Origin: DAHUXN01 sp963729815
Lineage (GTDB): Bacteria > Acidobacteriota > Terriglobia > Acidiferrales > UBA7541
Direction: 5' to 3'
Assembly: GCA_963729815.1 (NCBI GenBank)
Contig: CAVSPU010000002.1
Span: forward strand, 1,295,302-1,359,301
DNA: 64,000 nt
Made by a program: the position numbers and the translations under genes. Below the pieces are notes generated by a model. That model ran no database searches. It saw only the letters and a list, made by a program, of their open reading frames with translations, and was not told where the DNA came from. Shown piece by piece: positions 1 through 7,600 of this stretch (its first letter is position 1; each line of letters opens with the position of its first letter).

Positions 1-1094
1 GCCATCAGTTTTTTGCAGTCCACGCAGCCAATCGCCGCCGTTCGGCACTCGCGGTCCACGCGTTCGATCCGCGCGCAATCATCCGCGGATTTTTTTTCGG
101 GGAATAAATTATGATACGCAAACACGGGACAAACTTCCGGCCGCCCGGGATCGGTCCGCCGCACGCGCTGCGGGTCGGTCATCATGTTGCGCGTCTTCGC
201 ACGAATCTCCTCCGGCGTGTCGCTCAGCCAGATCGCGTTCCCGTAACTCTTCGCCATCCGACGCCCATCCGTCCCTGGAACGCGAGGCGTTTCCGTGAGA
301 ATAACGTCGGGCTCTTGCAGGATCGTCGAATACCGGAAAAACTTTGCGAGGTCTCCCATCTCGTCGAGAAAATTACGATGTCCGATTTCAGCCGCGCGCT
401 TTCGCGCCCCTTCGCGCACCATCTGGCGCAAGAAACTATGAAGTTCGTCTTGGGTGGCCGTTCGATCCGGAGGAAGAACCATCTCGATAACCTTGTCCAG
501 GACGCGACGGTCAACAAACAATGCGTCGTCGATCTCGAATCCAAAGTTGAAGTTGAATCGCCGCACAATCTCTCTCGTCATCTCAATGTGCGGCGCCTGA
601 TCCTCCCCCACCGGCACCAACAACTGCTGTCCCGGCTCCCCCGCTGCGGCGGGCAAGCCGTACATCACAATGTCCGCGCCCTGCAGCAGCGGATAACCCA
701 AAAACCCGTACGTCCCCAAATCCTTGTCGCGCAGATTCTCGATCTGCTCTTTGTACGTTGGCACGCGCTCCAACCACGAGAGCGGCGTGATCATCGACAG
801 CAGCAGATGCAGCTCCGCATGTTCCGGCACGCTCGACTGAATGAACAGCGTCGCTTTCGCCGGGTCCAGCCCCACCGCCAGCCAGTCCGTCGCCACTTCC
901 AGCGTGTTCGACGCCACCTGCGAACTGTCCGCGTAATGCGTCGTCAGCGCGTGCCAGTCCGCCACGAAGTAGAAGCAGTCGTACTCCTCCTGCATCTTCA
1001 GCCAATTCGACAGCGCGCCGAAGTAATGCCCGATGTGCAGCCGCCCCGTCGGCCGCATCCCGCTCAGCACCCGCTTCCGTTTTTCTCTAGTCAC
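1..1094 (-). CDS. trpS: tryptophanyl-tRNA synthetase (C-terminus cut by window edge)
   Basis: Class I aminoacyl-tRNA synthetase that charges tRNA-Trp in the cytoplasm. On the minus strand the frame reads VLSGMRPTGRLHIGHYFGAL near the N-terminus, containing the HIGH signature, then a Rossmann core with GADIVMYG and PVGEDQAPH, and the KMSKS-equivalent RRMAKSYGN about 240 residues in. It ends at the window edge within a GCVDCKKLMA segment typical of the C-terminal domain, so only a short tail is missing. An in-frame stop lies at 1098-1100, and the first usable start after it is GTG at 1094; a second GTG eight codons later (1070) is also possible and would begin directly at VLSGMRPTG. The listed open frames on the minus strand inside this span are shadows in other frames. 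About 364 codons are visible. Confidence 0.93.
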   Translation of the reverse strand, partial: MTREKRKRVLSGMRPTGRLHIGHYFGALSNWLKMQEEYDCFYFVADWHALTTHYADSSQVASNTLEVATDWLAVGLDPAKATLFIQSSVPEHAELHLLLSMITPLSWLERVPTYKEQIENLRDKDLGTYGFLGYPLLQGADIVMYGLPAAAGEPGQQLLVPVGEDQAPHIEMTREIVRRFNFNFGFEIDDALFVDRRVLDKVIEMVLPPDRTATQDELHSFLRQMVREGARKRAAEIGHRNFLDEMGDLAKFFRYSTILQEPDVILTETPRVPGTDGRRMAKSYGNAIWLSDTPEEIRAKTRNMMTDPQRVRRTDPGRPEVCPVFAYHNLFPEKKSADDCARIERVDRECRTAAIGCVDCKKLM

Positions 1095-1128
1095 TCGTCA
1101 CTCGCTTGCCCTGAGGAACGAAGGGCCA

Positions 1129-1207
1129 CTAGCCACTTGCTTTCAACAGCTCCCGCGCAATCACCGTCCGCTGCATTTCGCTGGTGCCTTCATAAATCGT
1201 CAACACG
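1129..1207 (-). pseudogene. 3'-end echo of the acyl-CoA dehydrogenase gene
   Basis: This stretch encodes VLTIYEGTSEMQRTVIAREL followed by LKASG and a stop, duplicating the C-terminus of the neighbouring acyl-CoA dehydrogenase (copy at 1297-1366) including its catalytic-Glu YEGT motif. Over the aligned 21 codons there are seven nucleotide-level codon differences and all are synonymous. It has no N-terminal part and is separated from the real gene end by a perfect 10-bp inverted repeat with a TTTT loop (1217-1240). It is read here as a remnant of a second allele, not a gene. Confidence 0.85.
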
Positions 1208-1216
1208 CCCGTCGAA

Positions 1217-1240
1217 GGCCCTTCGATTTTTCGAAGGGCC
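1217..1240. repeat. perfect inverted repeat between gene end and echo
   Basis: GGCCCTTCGA, TTTT loop, TCGAAGGGCC. It sits between the real 3' end of the acyl-CoA dehydrogenase gene and its echo. It could act as a hairpin in RNA; there is no T-tract directly after it on the minus strand, so a terminator role is not supported. Confidence 0.7.
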
Positions 1241-1279
1241 GAAGATCCTGAGCGCCTTCTGCGAAGGGCGTTCCAGCCG

Positions 1280-2467
1280 CTAGGCGTTTCCCTTGCTCCC
1301 CAGCAATTCACGCGCAATCACCGTCCGCTGCATTTCGCTGGTGCCCTCGTAAATCGTCAGCACACGCGCATCGCGATAGTATCTCTCGACATCGCTTTCG
1401 CGCGAATACCCCTGGCTTCCGTGTATCTGCACGGCCTTCGCGCACGCGCGATTCGCCATCTCGCTGGCGTACAATTTCGCGCGCGACGCTTGCCCGCCTG
1501 GGCGGGCCTGCCCGCCGCGATTCGCGCCGCCGGACGATGTTCCCTGATCCCTCATCCACGCCGCGTAGTACATCAGCCCGCGCGCCGCCTCGATCTCCGT
1601 CTGCATGTCCGCTAGCATGAACTGAATCGCCTGAAACTCGCCGATCGTCTTCCCAAACGCGCGCCGCTGCTTCGCGTATTTCACCGCCGCTTCAAACGCG
1701 CCCTGCGCCAGCCCCACCGACTGCGCCGCGATTCCCACGCGTCCGCCATCGAGCGCTTCGAGCGCGACTCTCAGTCCCTGCCCTTCCTCGCCCAGCCGGT
1801 TCGCGACGGGAACCCTGCAATCCGTCAGCGAAAGCTCCGCCGACTTCGAAATCCGCAGTCCCATCTTATCTTCATAGCGCGCCACGCGAAAACCCGGAAA
1901 CGTCGGCTCGACCAGAAACGCCGTCACGCCCTTAGCTCCCAGGGCGGGATCCGTCTTCGCGAACACCAGATAAATTCCCGTCTGCCCGCCGCTCGAAACC
2001 CACGTCTTCGTCCCGTTCAACATGTAAAAGTCGCCGTCGCGCACGGCGCGCGCCTGTATCCCCGCCGCGTCCGAGCCCGCCTGCGGCTCCGTCAGGCAAA
2101 ACGACCCCAGAATTTCGCCCTTCGCCAGCCGCGTCAGATATTTTTTCTTGTGCTCGTCGCTGCCGTGCTTCCAGATCGGCACGGCGGCCACCGAATTCGT
2201 CACGCTCAGCGTCACCGCCGTCGACGCGCACACCCGCGCCACTTCTTCCAGCATCACCACGTAGCTGACCGTGTCCATCCCCGCCCCGCCCCATTCTTCG
2301 GGGATGAGCATTCCGCAACAGCCCAGCTCGCCCAGTTTGCGCAGCTCCGCCGCGGGAAATTTCTCCTCGCGCTCGTACGCGCGCAGCACGGGACGCATCT
2401 CCGTCTCCATGAACTGGCGCACCGTGTCGCGCAGTATCTTCTGATCCGAGTTGAGCGAAAAATCCAT
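1280..2467 (-). CDS. acyl-CoA dehydrogenase
   Basis: FAD-dependent alpha,beta-dehydrogenation of acyl-CoA thioesters in fatty-acid or branched-chain catabolism, cytoplasmic. The 395-residue product has the full three-domain ACAD layout: N-terminal helical domain (MDFSLNSDQ...), the FAD-binding middle domain with CLTEPQAGSD and WVSSGG, and the C-terminal helical domain with RRAFGKTIGEFQAIQ and the catalytic base in IYEGTSEMQR. Substrate class (short-chain versus isovaleryl-type) cannot be fixed from sequence alone. Oddity: about residues 311-326, just before AKLYASE, carry a Gly/Arg-rich loop (GGANRGG, ARPGGQ) encoded by a copy of a dispersed GCCCGCCTGGGCGGGC palindrome, inserted in frame. The start is the ATG at 2467; no nearby alternative is needed. 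Confidence 0.95.
   Translation of the reverse strand: MDFSLNSDQKILRDTVRQFMETEMRPVLRAYEREEKFPAAELRKLGELGCCGMLIPEEWGGAGMDTVSYVVMLEEVARVCASTAVTLSVTNSVAAVPIWKHGSDEHKKKYLTRLAKGEILGSFCLTEPQAGSDAAGIQARAVRDGDFYMLNGTKTWVSSGGQTGIYLVFAKTDPALGAKGVTAFLVEPTFPGFRVARYEDKMGLRISKSAELSLTDCRVPVANRLGEEGQGLRVALEALDGGRVGIAAQSVGLAQGAFEAAVKYAKQRRAFGKTIGEFQAIQFMLADMQTEIEAARGLMYYAAWMRDQGTSSGGANRGGQARPGGQASRAKLYASEMANRACAKAVQIHGSQGYSRESDVERYYRDARVLTIYEGTSEMQRTVIARELLGSKGNA
1488..1507 (+). repeat. REP-like palindrome inside a coding sequence
   Basis: GCTTGCCCGCCTGGGCGGGC lies inside the acyl-CoA dehydrogenase gene. The same element occurs in reverse orientation in intergenic DNA at about 24407-24426. Within the gene it keeps the frame and adds a Gly/Arg-rich surface loop. 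Confidence 0.75.
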
Positions 2468-2629
2468 CCGGCAGGTGTAAACCCGATGCTAGCACAGCAT
2501 CGCCAAATCGCGGAGACCTGCCCTGCAGACAAAAGAAAGCATTCCTGGCGCCAGCGGTGCTGGGGATCAGCGCCGGCGCCAGAAATTTCCCGCTTTTCTA
2601 TCGCTTCAAACGCCTAACTACAACCGTGA

Positions 2630-4635
2630 TTAGTGCCCGCCGTCCCAGCCATGCCCGTTGCCATGACTGAAATCGAACAGGTCCATCAAATCGCTGATCG
2701 CCGGGCTATTCTTCGGCACATAGGGATCGGCCTTGCTCGCGATCGGATTAGGATCATTGTCGCGGCCGATGCTGCTGACCGGCGGCAAGTTCCAATTTGC
2801 CTCGATGAATTTCAAAATCGAGACATGGTCCGCATATTCGTGCGAAATATGCCCGGCATCCGTATACGGCGAAACCACAATCAGCGGAATGCGCGTGCCG
2901 TCGCCGAAGAAATCCAGCGGCTGAACGTACCCCGAATCGTAATATCCGCCCCCTTCATCCGCCGTGACAAAAATCGCCGTGCTTTGCCACAGCTTGGGAT
3001 TCGCCTGCACCATATCAATGATTTTCTTCGCGAAGCCTTCGAACAAATCGAACTTCGACGAAGCTGGATGCCCGTCCACCAATCCGCTTGGCTTGACGAA
3101 CGACACTGCCGGCAGCGTCCCATCCTGAATGTCGTCGTACAGGTTCGCCGTATCCTGCAAGTGCGCCGTGCGGACGGCCACATTCGTCATGATCGACGTC
3201 GCATACTGCTCGAAATTGCAGATGTTGCAGTACGTGTTGGTGGAGGCGTAGGGATTCGCCACGTAATTGTTCCACCCGTCGCCGTAGTACTTCCACGAAA
3301 TATTCGCGGCCAGCAGTTCGTCGCCAATTGTCCGCAGATTCGACGGTGGAACTGTGAATGTGGTGCCTTTCGGGTCTCCGAAAGCTACGGTTCCATCTCC
3401 GTAGTATCCGGGGTTGTAATTGTTCAGCAGGTAGTAGTGGCGGCCTGACAGTTTGGATTGATTGGCCGCGCAAGCGATGCGAGGTAATTTTCGACCTCCT
3501 CTACTCCCGGTTGGGTCGGGTCCGCGCACTCGCTGTACGATCCGCCCGAATAACCATCCTGCGTGTACCAGTTATTCGTGCTCGCGAGCGGGTCCGGGTC
3601 CTCGATTTCGTTCGATGGCGGCGCAATCGCGTTTCCCTTGCCGTCTGTGAACGATATCGCATAGCCCGTGCCCATCATGATGTGATTCGCGCCGGTCCCG
3701 CCCATCACCGCCTGGTGATAATTGTCGCTGAACGAATAATGGTCGGCTAGGTACTTGAAGTACGGAACGTCTCCCTCTGCCATGTTGTAAAAGCCCATGG
3801 ACGTCGCGCCCTCGCCGCTTGGCGCATCATAAGCCGGCGATCCCGGCGCCTTGCCGTTGCTTCCCGCGCCGATCGTCACCTCGACCCACGGGAACAAATC
3901 GGCTCTGCATCCGCTTGGATTCCACTGCGTTGCATATTCTGAATTGCAATCCATTTGCTGCCACATCTGATAGAAACGGTGTACGGGGCTCGCTGCATAT
4001 GCATCGTAAGGAACGCCAGGCGTCAATTGGAACGGGCCGGGTAGCAATTGAGTCGCTCCTTCGCCGTCATACGAAATGCGCGCATCCGGCACGTTGCCCG
4101 GTTGTCCTGTTCCTCCCGTCGTCAGAAATTTGTAGTAGCCAGGCGCTAATCCATTTTCCGCGGACATAGCCTGCGCCACGGTGGAAAAAAGATCCGTCGT
4201 TGGCCCGCCGGTGAGCGGCGTGGGCAGCACCGGAAACAGCGACTTCGCCATGGGGCTTTCCTCGAACGGTTCCGGGCTTAGGTCCAGCGCCGAATATTGC
4301 TCGGCCAGCGAGTAATTCGGTCCTGGAGTCCCGTCTCTGTTGACGATTCCTTCCGAACGCAAATTCCAAATCGTCTGGTTATCCTTCGGCTTGTACGTCG
4401 CGAAGAGATGATCGAATGTCCGGTTTTCGCCGATAATCACGATGACGTGTTTAATTGGCGTGCGCGTTCGACTGTCCGCGCTGCTCGCGTTTCCTCCGTT
4501 TTGGCCGTTCCCGTGCCCGTTCGCACTGGCCGGAATCGGCACTCCCAGCGTCAACAACTGCACCGCCATCACAAGACACACCATCTGTTTCACGCTCAAA
4601 GAGCAGACTTTCCGAGCGATTGATTCCATACTCAT
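2630..4635 (-). CDS. secreted phosphoesterase (phospholipase C / AcpA type), frameshifted
   Basis: A secreted member of the phosphoesterase family that includes phospholipase C and acid phosphatase AcpA. The N-terminus has a signal peptide (basic start, LVMAVQLLTLGVPIPASA), followed by HVIVIIGENRTFDHLF, the family nucleophile/metal motif, and HYSFSDNYHQAVMGGTGANH. The C-terminal half has FVTADEGGGYYDSG, RIPLIVVSPY and HEYADHVSILKFIE. The frame breaks at about 3440-3455: the first frame stops shortly after RPINPNCQ, and the sequence resumes in the next frame as GRHYYLLNNYNPGYYG. Restoring one lost base rejoins conserved family sequence without loss, for a total near 668 residues. Start: ATG at 4635 with AAGGAG seven bases upstream. 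It may be a recent pseudogene or a sequencing error; there is no homopolymer at the site. Confidence 0.85.
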
Positions 4636-4942
4636 CGATAGCTCCTTCTGGGGAAAGTCGCGGAATCGTCAGCGCGGCCGGTACGCTTCGATCCCGTGCG
4701 CTGCCCTTGTAGTCCCCCAACATGAAAGAGCTGCTAACGAATGGTTACTGGCGGGAAAATTTGCGGCGAATCCTCTGCGACATTTGTGAACGACCTGCAA
4801 CACTACGGAAGAGCCATCACGGAAGGTGTGTCGCTATTTTTCTTGAAACGGTTCAGTCCCTGCATTCCTGCGCCAGGATTTCGCGCGCGACTCTTGCTTG
4901 GGCGTATGTGCATGCCGCGCGTTACCAGAGATCTTTTCGCTC
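4636..4942. other. intergenic region upstream of the phosphoesterase gene
   Basis: About 307 bases lie between the phosphoesterase start and the stop of the LytTR regulator. Only the ribosome binding site of the phosphoesterase was recognised. No repeat copy, RNA gene or convincing small gene was found. Confidence 0.5.
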
Positions 4943-5725
4943 CTACATCTTCGTCAGCTCTCGTAATCTTCGTGTCTGCGCCCGGCTCACCGGCACTTCG
5001 CTTGCGCGCTTGTCATTCATTTTCAGCATGTAGCTCGACTTGAACCACGGCACCACTTCCTTGATGTGGTCGATGTTCACCAAATACGACCTGTGCGCGC
5101 GCCAGAACCGCTCCGAGTCGAGCGACGCCTGCAGCTCCTCGATCGTGCGGTAATTCGACACGCCCTCCGAGTCGCGCGTGAAAATCGTGATCGTTCCGTC
5201 CTGAATCGACGCGTACACCAGTTGGTCCGCGTCCACCAGAAACATCCGTTGCTGCGACTTCAGTAGCAGCTTCACCGGCTTTTCCGGCGACACTACCTTC
5301 GGCGTCCCAAGCTGCCCAATCAGCGTCTCCAGCCGCTCCACCGGCGACGCATTCGCCTCCACCATTTTTTTCGCGCGCTGGATGGCCTTCGCCACGCGCC
5401 CTTTGTCGAACGGTTTCAGCACGTAATCGACCGCGTTCACTTCAAACGCCTGCACCGCGTATTCGTCGAACGCCGTCGCAAAAACAATTTGCGGGACTTT
5501 GATTTTTTTCTCCACCAGCTTCTTGATCACGCCGAATCCGTCGAGCCCCGGCATCTGCACGTCGAGAAAAACCAGGTCCGGCGCGTGCTCTTTGATCAAG
5601 TTGACCGCGTCCAGTCCGTTTTTCCCCTGCGCGACAATATTGATCTCCGGAAACGCCTTCAGCAGGTAGGCGAGCTCCTCCCGCGCCGGCCTTTCGTCGT
5701 CAATAATCAGCGTATTAATCGCCAT
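4943..5725 (-). CDS. LytTR-family response regulator
   Basis: DNA-binding response regulator of 260 residues. Residues 1-120 form a receiver domain with the acidic pair D9/D10, the phosphoacceptor D55 in FLDVQMPGLDG, and the switch Lys in YVLKPFD. After a linker, residues 155-260 form a LytTR DNA-binding domain (VDADQLVYASIQDGTITIFT, RTIEELQASL, FWRAHRSYLVNIDHIKEV, VPVSRAQTRRL). Such regulators usually pair with a LytS- or AlgZ-type histidine kinase, but none is adjacent here, so it is an orphan in this window. The start ATG at 5725 follows a MITE-like repeat. Its targets cannot be inferred from the neighbourhood. Confidence 0.93.
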   Translation of the reverse strand: MAINTLIIDDERPAREELAYLLKAFPEINIVAQGKNGLDAVNLIKEHAPDLVFLDVQMPGLDGFGVIKKLVEKKIKVPQIVFATAFDEYAVQAFEVNAVDYVLKPFDKGRVAKAIQRAKKMVEANASPVERLETLIGQLGTPKVVSPEKPVKLLLKSQQRMFLVDADQLVYASIQDGTITIFTRDSEGVSNYRTIEELQASLDSERFWRAHRSYLVNIDHIKEVVPWFKSSYMLKMNDKRASEVPVSRAQTRRLRELTKM

Positions 5726-5752
5726 GTTCTCGCCGCCTTACCTCCAACTCAT

Positions 5753-5863
5753 CTCATAAATAGTCTTCGTCAGGGCACGGCTTCAGCCGTGCCAAAAAGA
5801 TTCTAGAAATCAGGGGTTTCAACCCCTGAGGTCCGCAAAACATGTAATCGCGCCATGTATGAG
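5753..5863 (+). repeat. MITE-like element, copy 1 (family C)
   Basis: An element of about 111 bp bounded by imperfect terminal inverted repeats (CTCATAAATAG and CCATGTATGAG) with two internal hairpins, GGCACGGC-TTCA-GCCGTGCC type and CAGGGGTTTCAACCCCTG. A second copy of nearly the same length lies inverted at 30478-30589. No coding capacity. Confidence 0.8.
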
Positions 5864-5920
5864 ACAAGTTCTCGTGAATGGATGGCCGCAATTCCTGCCT
5901 GCCCCAAAGCAAATGCGCTT

Positions 5921-5960
5921 TGTCATCCCGAGCCGCCACGCGGCGAGGGATCTGCTTCTG
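5921..5960 (+). repeat. dispersed repeat family B, copy in + orientation
   Basis: A copy of the GTCATYCYGAG ... CGAGGRATCTGCT repeat found at about eleven intergenic places in the window. The outer ends are conserved while the middle varies in length and sequence. The three copies left of 22 kb are all in this orientation, while the eight to the right are all reversed. Confidence 0.75.
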
Positions 5961-6054
5961 CCCTTGAATCTTTTCGTACCTTGCCCCAGCAAAATTCCGC
6001 CGCCAGTATACGCAACGCCTTCTCCGCTGACAATTCGCATGAAGCCTCGCAGTA

Positions 6055-6108
6055 GGTCAGTTTGAATTTTCTTGATCGTGACACAAGGAGTCAAAATTCA
6101 AACTGACC
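6055..6108 (+). repeat. 54-bp palindromic element, copy 1 (family A)
   Basis: Perfect 16-base arms GGTCAGTTTGAATTTT and AAAATTCAAACTGACC surround a 22-base centre that begins CTTGATCGTGACACAA. Four copies occur in the window (also 11869, 12031 and 15146), all in the same orientation. Short open frames starting MTPCVTIKKIQTD on the opposite strand arise from the repeat and are not genes. Confidence 0.9.
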
Positions 6109-6248
6109 CATCACCCGGGTGCCCCATACTGCCTGCCCTGACGGAGGAAGGGAGCGCTTTATGCGAAGGGTGAGATACTTGCTTTGGTTTTAGTTTTTTC
6201 GTTCCAACTTCCAACCTCTGACCTCCAGAATACTGATATCATCTCGCC

Positions 6249-6782
6249 GTGCCTGCTCGCGCAAAGATTCTTTCCAGCAAGATGGTCTTCCACGGCCCCG
6301 TCTTCGATGTCCGCCACGACTCCGTCATCGAGCCCGGCGGCGTCCGCGCCGAGCGCGACGTCGTCGTGCACAACGGCTCCGTCGTCGTCCTTCCCGTGCT
6401 CGACAACGGCCACATGATTCTCGTTCGCCAATATCGCCATTCCGTCGGCGACTATCTCTGGGAACTCGTCGCTGGCCGCATGGAGCCCGGCGAATCGCCA
6501 CTCCCCGGCGCGAAGCGCGAGCTCCTCGAAGAAACCGGCTACACCGCGCGCCGCTGGCAAAAAATCCTCGACGTTTATCCCACGCCCGGCTTCGTCAGCG
6601 AACGCATGGTCGTCTACGTCGCGCGCGGCCTTCGCGCCGGCCCCGCGCAGCCCGAAGACGACGAGCGCATCACCATCAAGTCCTTCGCGCCGCACAAACT
6701 CGAGCGATGGATTCGCACCGGCGCGCTCCGCGACGCCAAATCCATCGCCGGCATCCTCTACTATCTCCGCTTCTGCCGCTGA
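6249..6782 (+). CDS. Nudix hydrolase, ADP-ribose pyrophosphatase type
   Basis: A Nudix hydrolase of 177 residues that probably cleaves ADP-ribose or related nucleoside diphosphate derivatives in the cytoplasm. The Nudix box is complete: G-R-M-E-P-G-E ... REL-LEETGY around residues 78-100, with the REXXEE metal-binding core. Upstream lie the family markers VVVLPVLDNGHMILVRQYRHSV and WELVAGRMEPGE, which resemble the ADP-ribose pyrophosphatase branch. The track start at GTG 6249 follows a spacer rich in repeats and no strong ribosome binding site is seen; an internal ATG at 6282 (MVFHGPVFDV) is an alternative start. Codons strongly prefer C in third position, like its neighbours. Confidence 0.9.
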   Translation: MPARAKILSSKMVFHGPVFDVRHDSVIEPGGVRAERDVVVHNGSVVVLPVLDNGHMILVRQYRHSVGDYLWELVAGRMEPGESPLPGAKRELLEETGYTARRWQKILDVYPTPGFVSERMVVYVARGLRAGPAQPEDDERITIKSFAPHKLERWIRTGALRDAKSIAGILYYLRFCR

Positions 6783-6857
6783 CTTGCTCGCGGCGGCAGT
6801 GATGGCCTGGTCGCCCATCGCGCGGCGTGCATCTCCGGAACACGCCATTCCCTGTAG

Positions 6858-6895
6858 CTCAGGTACCGTTCGCGCTCTTCGCGAACTCACCTGAG
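6858..6895 (-). repeat. two-stem hairpin element, copy 1 (family G)
   Basis: Outer stem CTCAGGT/ACCTGAG and inner stem GTTCGCG/CGCGAAC around a CTCTT loop, flanked by TGTAG. Two further copies (36676 and 40188) lie in the opposite orientation with different but equally well paired stem sequences. Confidence 0.75.
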
Positions 6896-6957
6896 GCTTT
6901 TCCCCTGCATCGCCGCGGCGCACTCCTCTCGCCTCGTCGCCCCATAGAAGTGCGCTT

Positions 6958-7079
6958 GTCATCCTGAGCGGAGCACCGTTTGCGGAGTCGAAGCCTGCCT
7001 GCCGCAGGCAGGGACCTCGCCTCGCCGCGCTATAGAAGTGTGCTTGTCATTCCGAGGAGCACGCGACGAGGAATCTGCT
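6958..7079 (+). repeat. two family B dispersed repeats
   Basis: One copy begins GTCATCCTGAGCGGAGC at 6958 and carries an inserted CCTGCCTGCCGCAGGCAGG palindrome. The second runs from GTCATTCCGAGGAGC at 7046 to GAGGAATCTGCT near 7079. Both are in + orientation, as is the copy at 5921. Confidence 0.75.
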
Positions 7080-7333
7080 GTTTTGGTTCCCGCCTTCGTA
7101 AGGCCCTGCTTGTATACCCTGAGCGCGCGAAGGGACGCAGGAAGGGCCGCGCCCGCGCGATGCAACACATCGCGTCATTGCCTTTTCGGGGTGCCCGTCC
7201 TGCTTGCCCAGACACCTGAAGAGTTGCGCCCGCGCAAAAGCCAGACGTTGAGCTCCTTGCCTCTTTGCCTTTCACTGACCACTCACCCCTGATCCCTGAC
7301 CACTAATCTCTGATCACTGATAAACTGTCTTCC

Positions 7334-7534
7334 ATGCACGGCGTCGTGAAATGGTTCAACAACGCGAAAGGCTTCGGCTTCATCGGCCGCGACGACGGCC
7401 CTGACGTTTTCGTCCACTATTCCGCCGTCGCCGGCGACAAGTTCAAAACCCTCCGCGAAGGCGACCGCGTCGAATTCGACATCGTCCCCGGCCCCAAAGG
7501 CCAGCAAGCCTCCAACGTCGTCAAACTCTCGTAA
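7334..7534 (+). CDS. cold-shock domain protein
   Basis: A 66-residue single-domain CspA-type protein that binds single-stranded RNA and DNA. Both nucleic-acid-binding motifs are intact: RNP1 as KGFGFIG and RNP2 as VFVHYS, following the family opening GVVKWFNNAKGFG. The C-terminus VEFDIVPGPKGQQASNVVKL is typical. It is monocistronic, preceded by a repeat-rich spacer and followed 65 bases later by the POTRA gene. Whether it is cold-induced or constitutive cannot be told from the sequence. Confidence 0.96.
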   Translation: MHGVVKWFNNAKGFGFIGRDDGPDVFVHYSAVAGDKFKTLREGDRVEFDIVPGPKGQQASNVVKLS

Positions 7535-7587
7535 TTTTATCGCATGACCGCTCGGTTCGAATTCCTTCCATTTACCTTACCTCTATA

Positions 7588-7600
7588 TATAATGAGTCCG
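7588..7600 (+). promoter_or_regulatory. possible -10 element of the POTRA gene (leaderless)
   Basis: A perfect TATAAT at 7588-7593 ends six bases before the GTG at 7600. If used, transcription would start at or next to the start codon and give a leaderless message. No good -35 is seen at the usual distance, so confidence is low. Confidence 0.3.

Larger units (their letters stand above)
6783..7333. other. repeat-filled intergenic region
   Basis: About 550 bases without a supported gene. It holds one family G hairpin (6858-6895), two family B repeats (starting 6958 and 7046), a GCCTGCCTGCCGCAGGCAGG palindrome near 6992-7012, and degenerate CACTGACCACTNNTGATC-type repeats at 7270-7325 leading up to the cold-shock gene. 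Open frames here are repeat-derived. Confidence 0.7.

Noticed and set aside
5819..6094. MTPCVTIKKIQTD... small ORF and a similar one at 14973-15185
   Set aside because: Both start inside copies of the family A palindrome, so the similarity comes from the repeat, not from a protein family.
7550..7560. GGTTCGAAT as a tRNA T-arm
   Set aside because: No acceptor or anticodon stem can be built around it; no tRNA recognised anywhere in the window.
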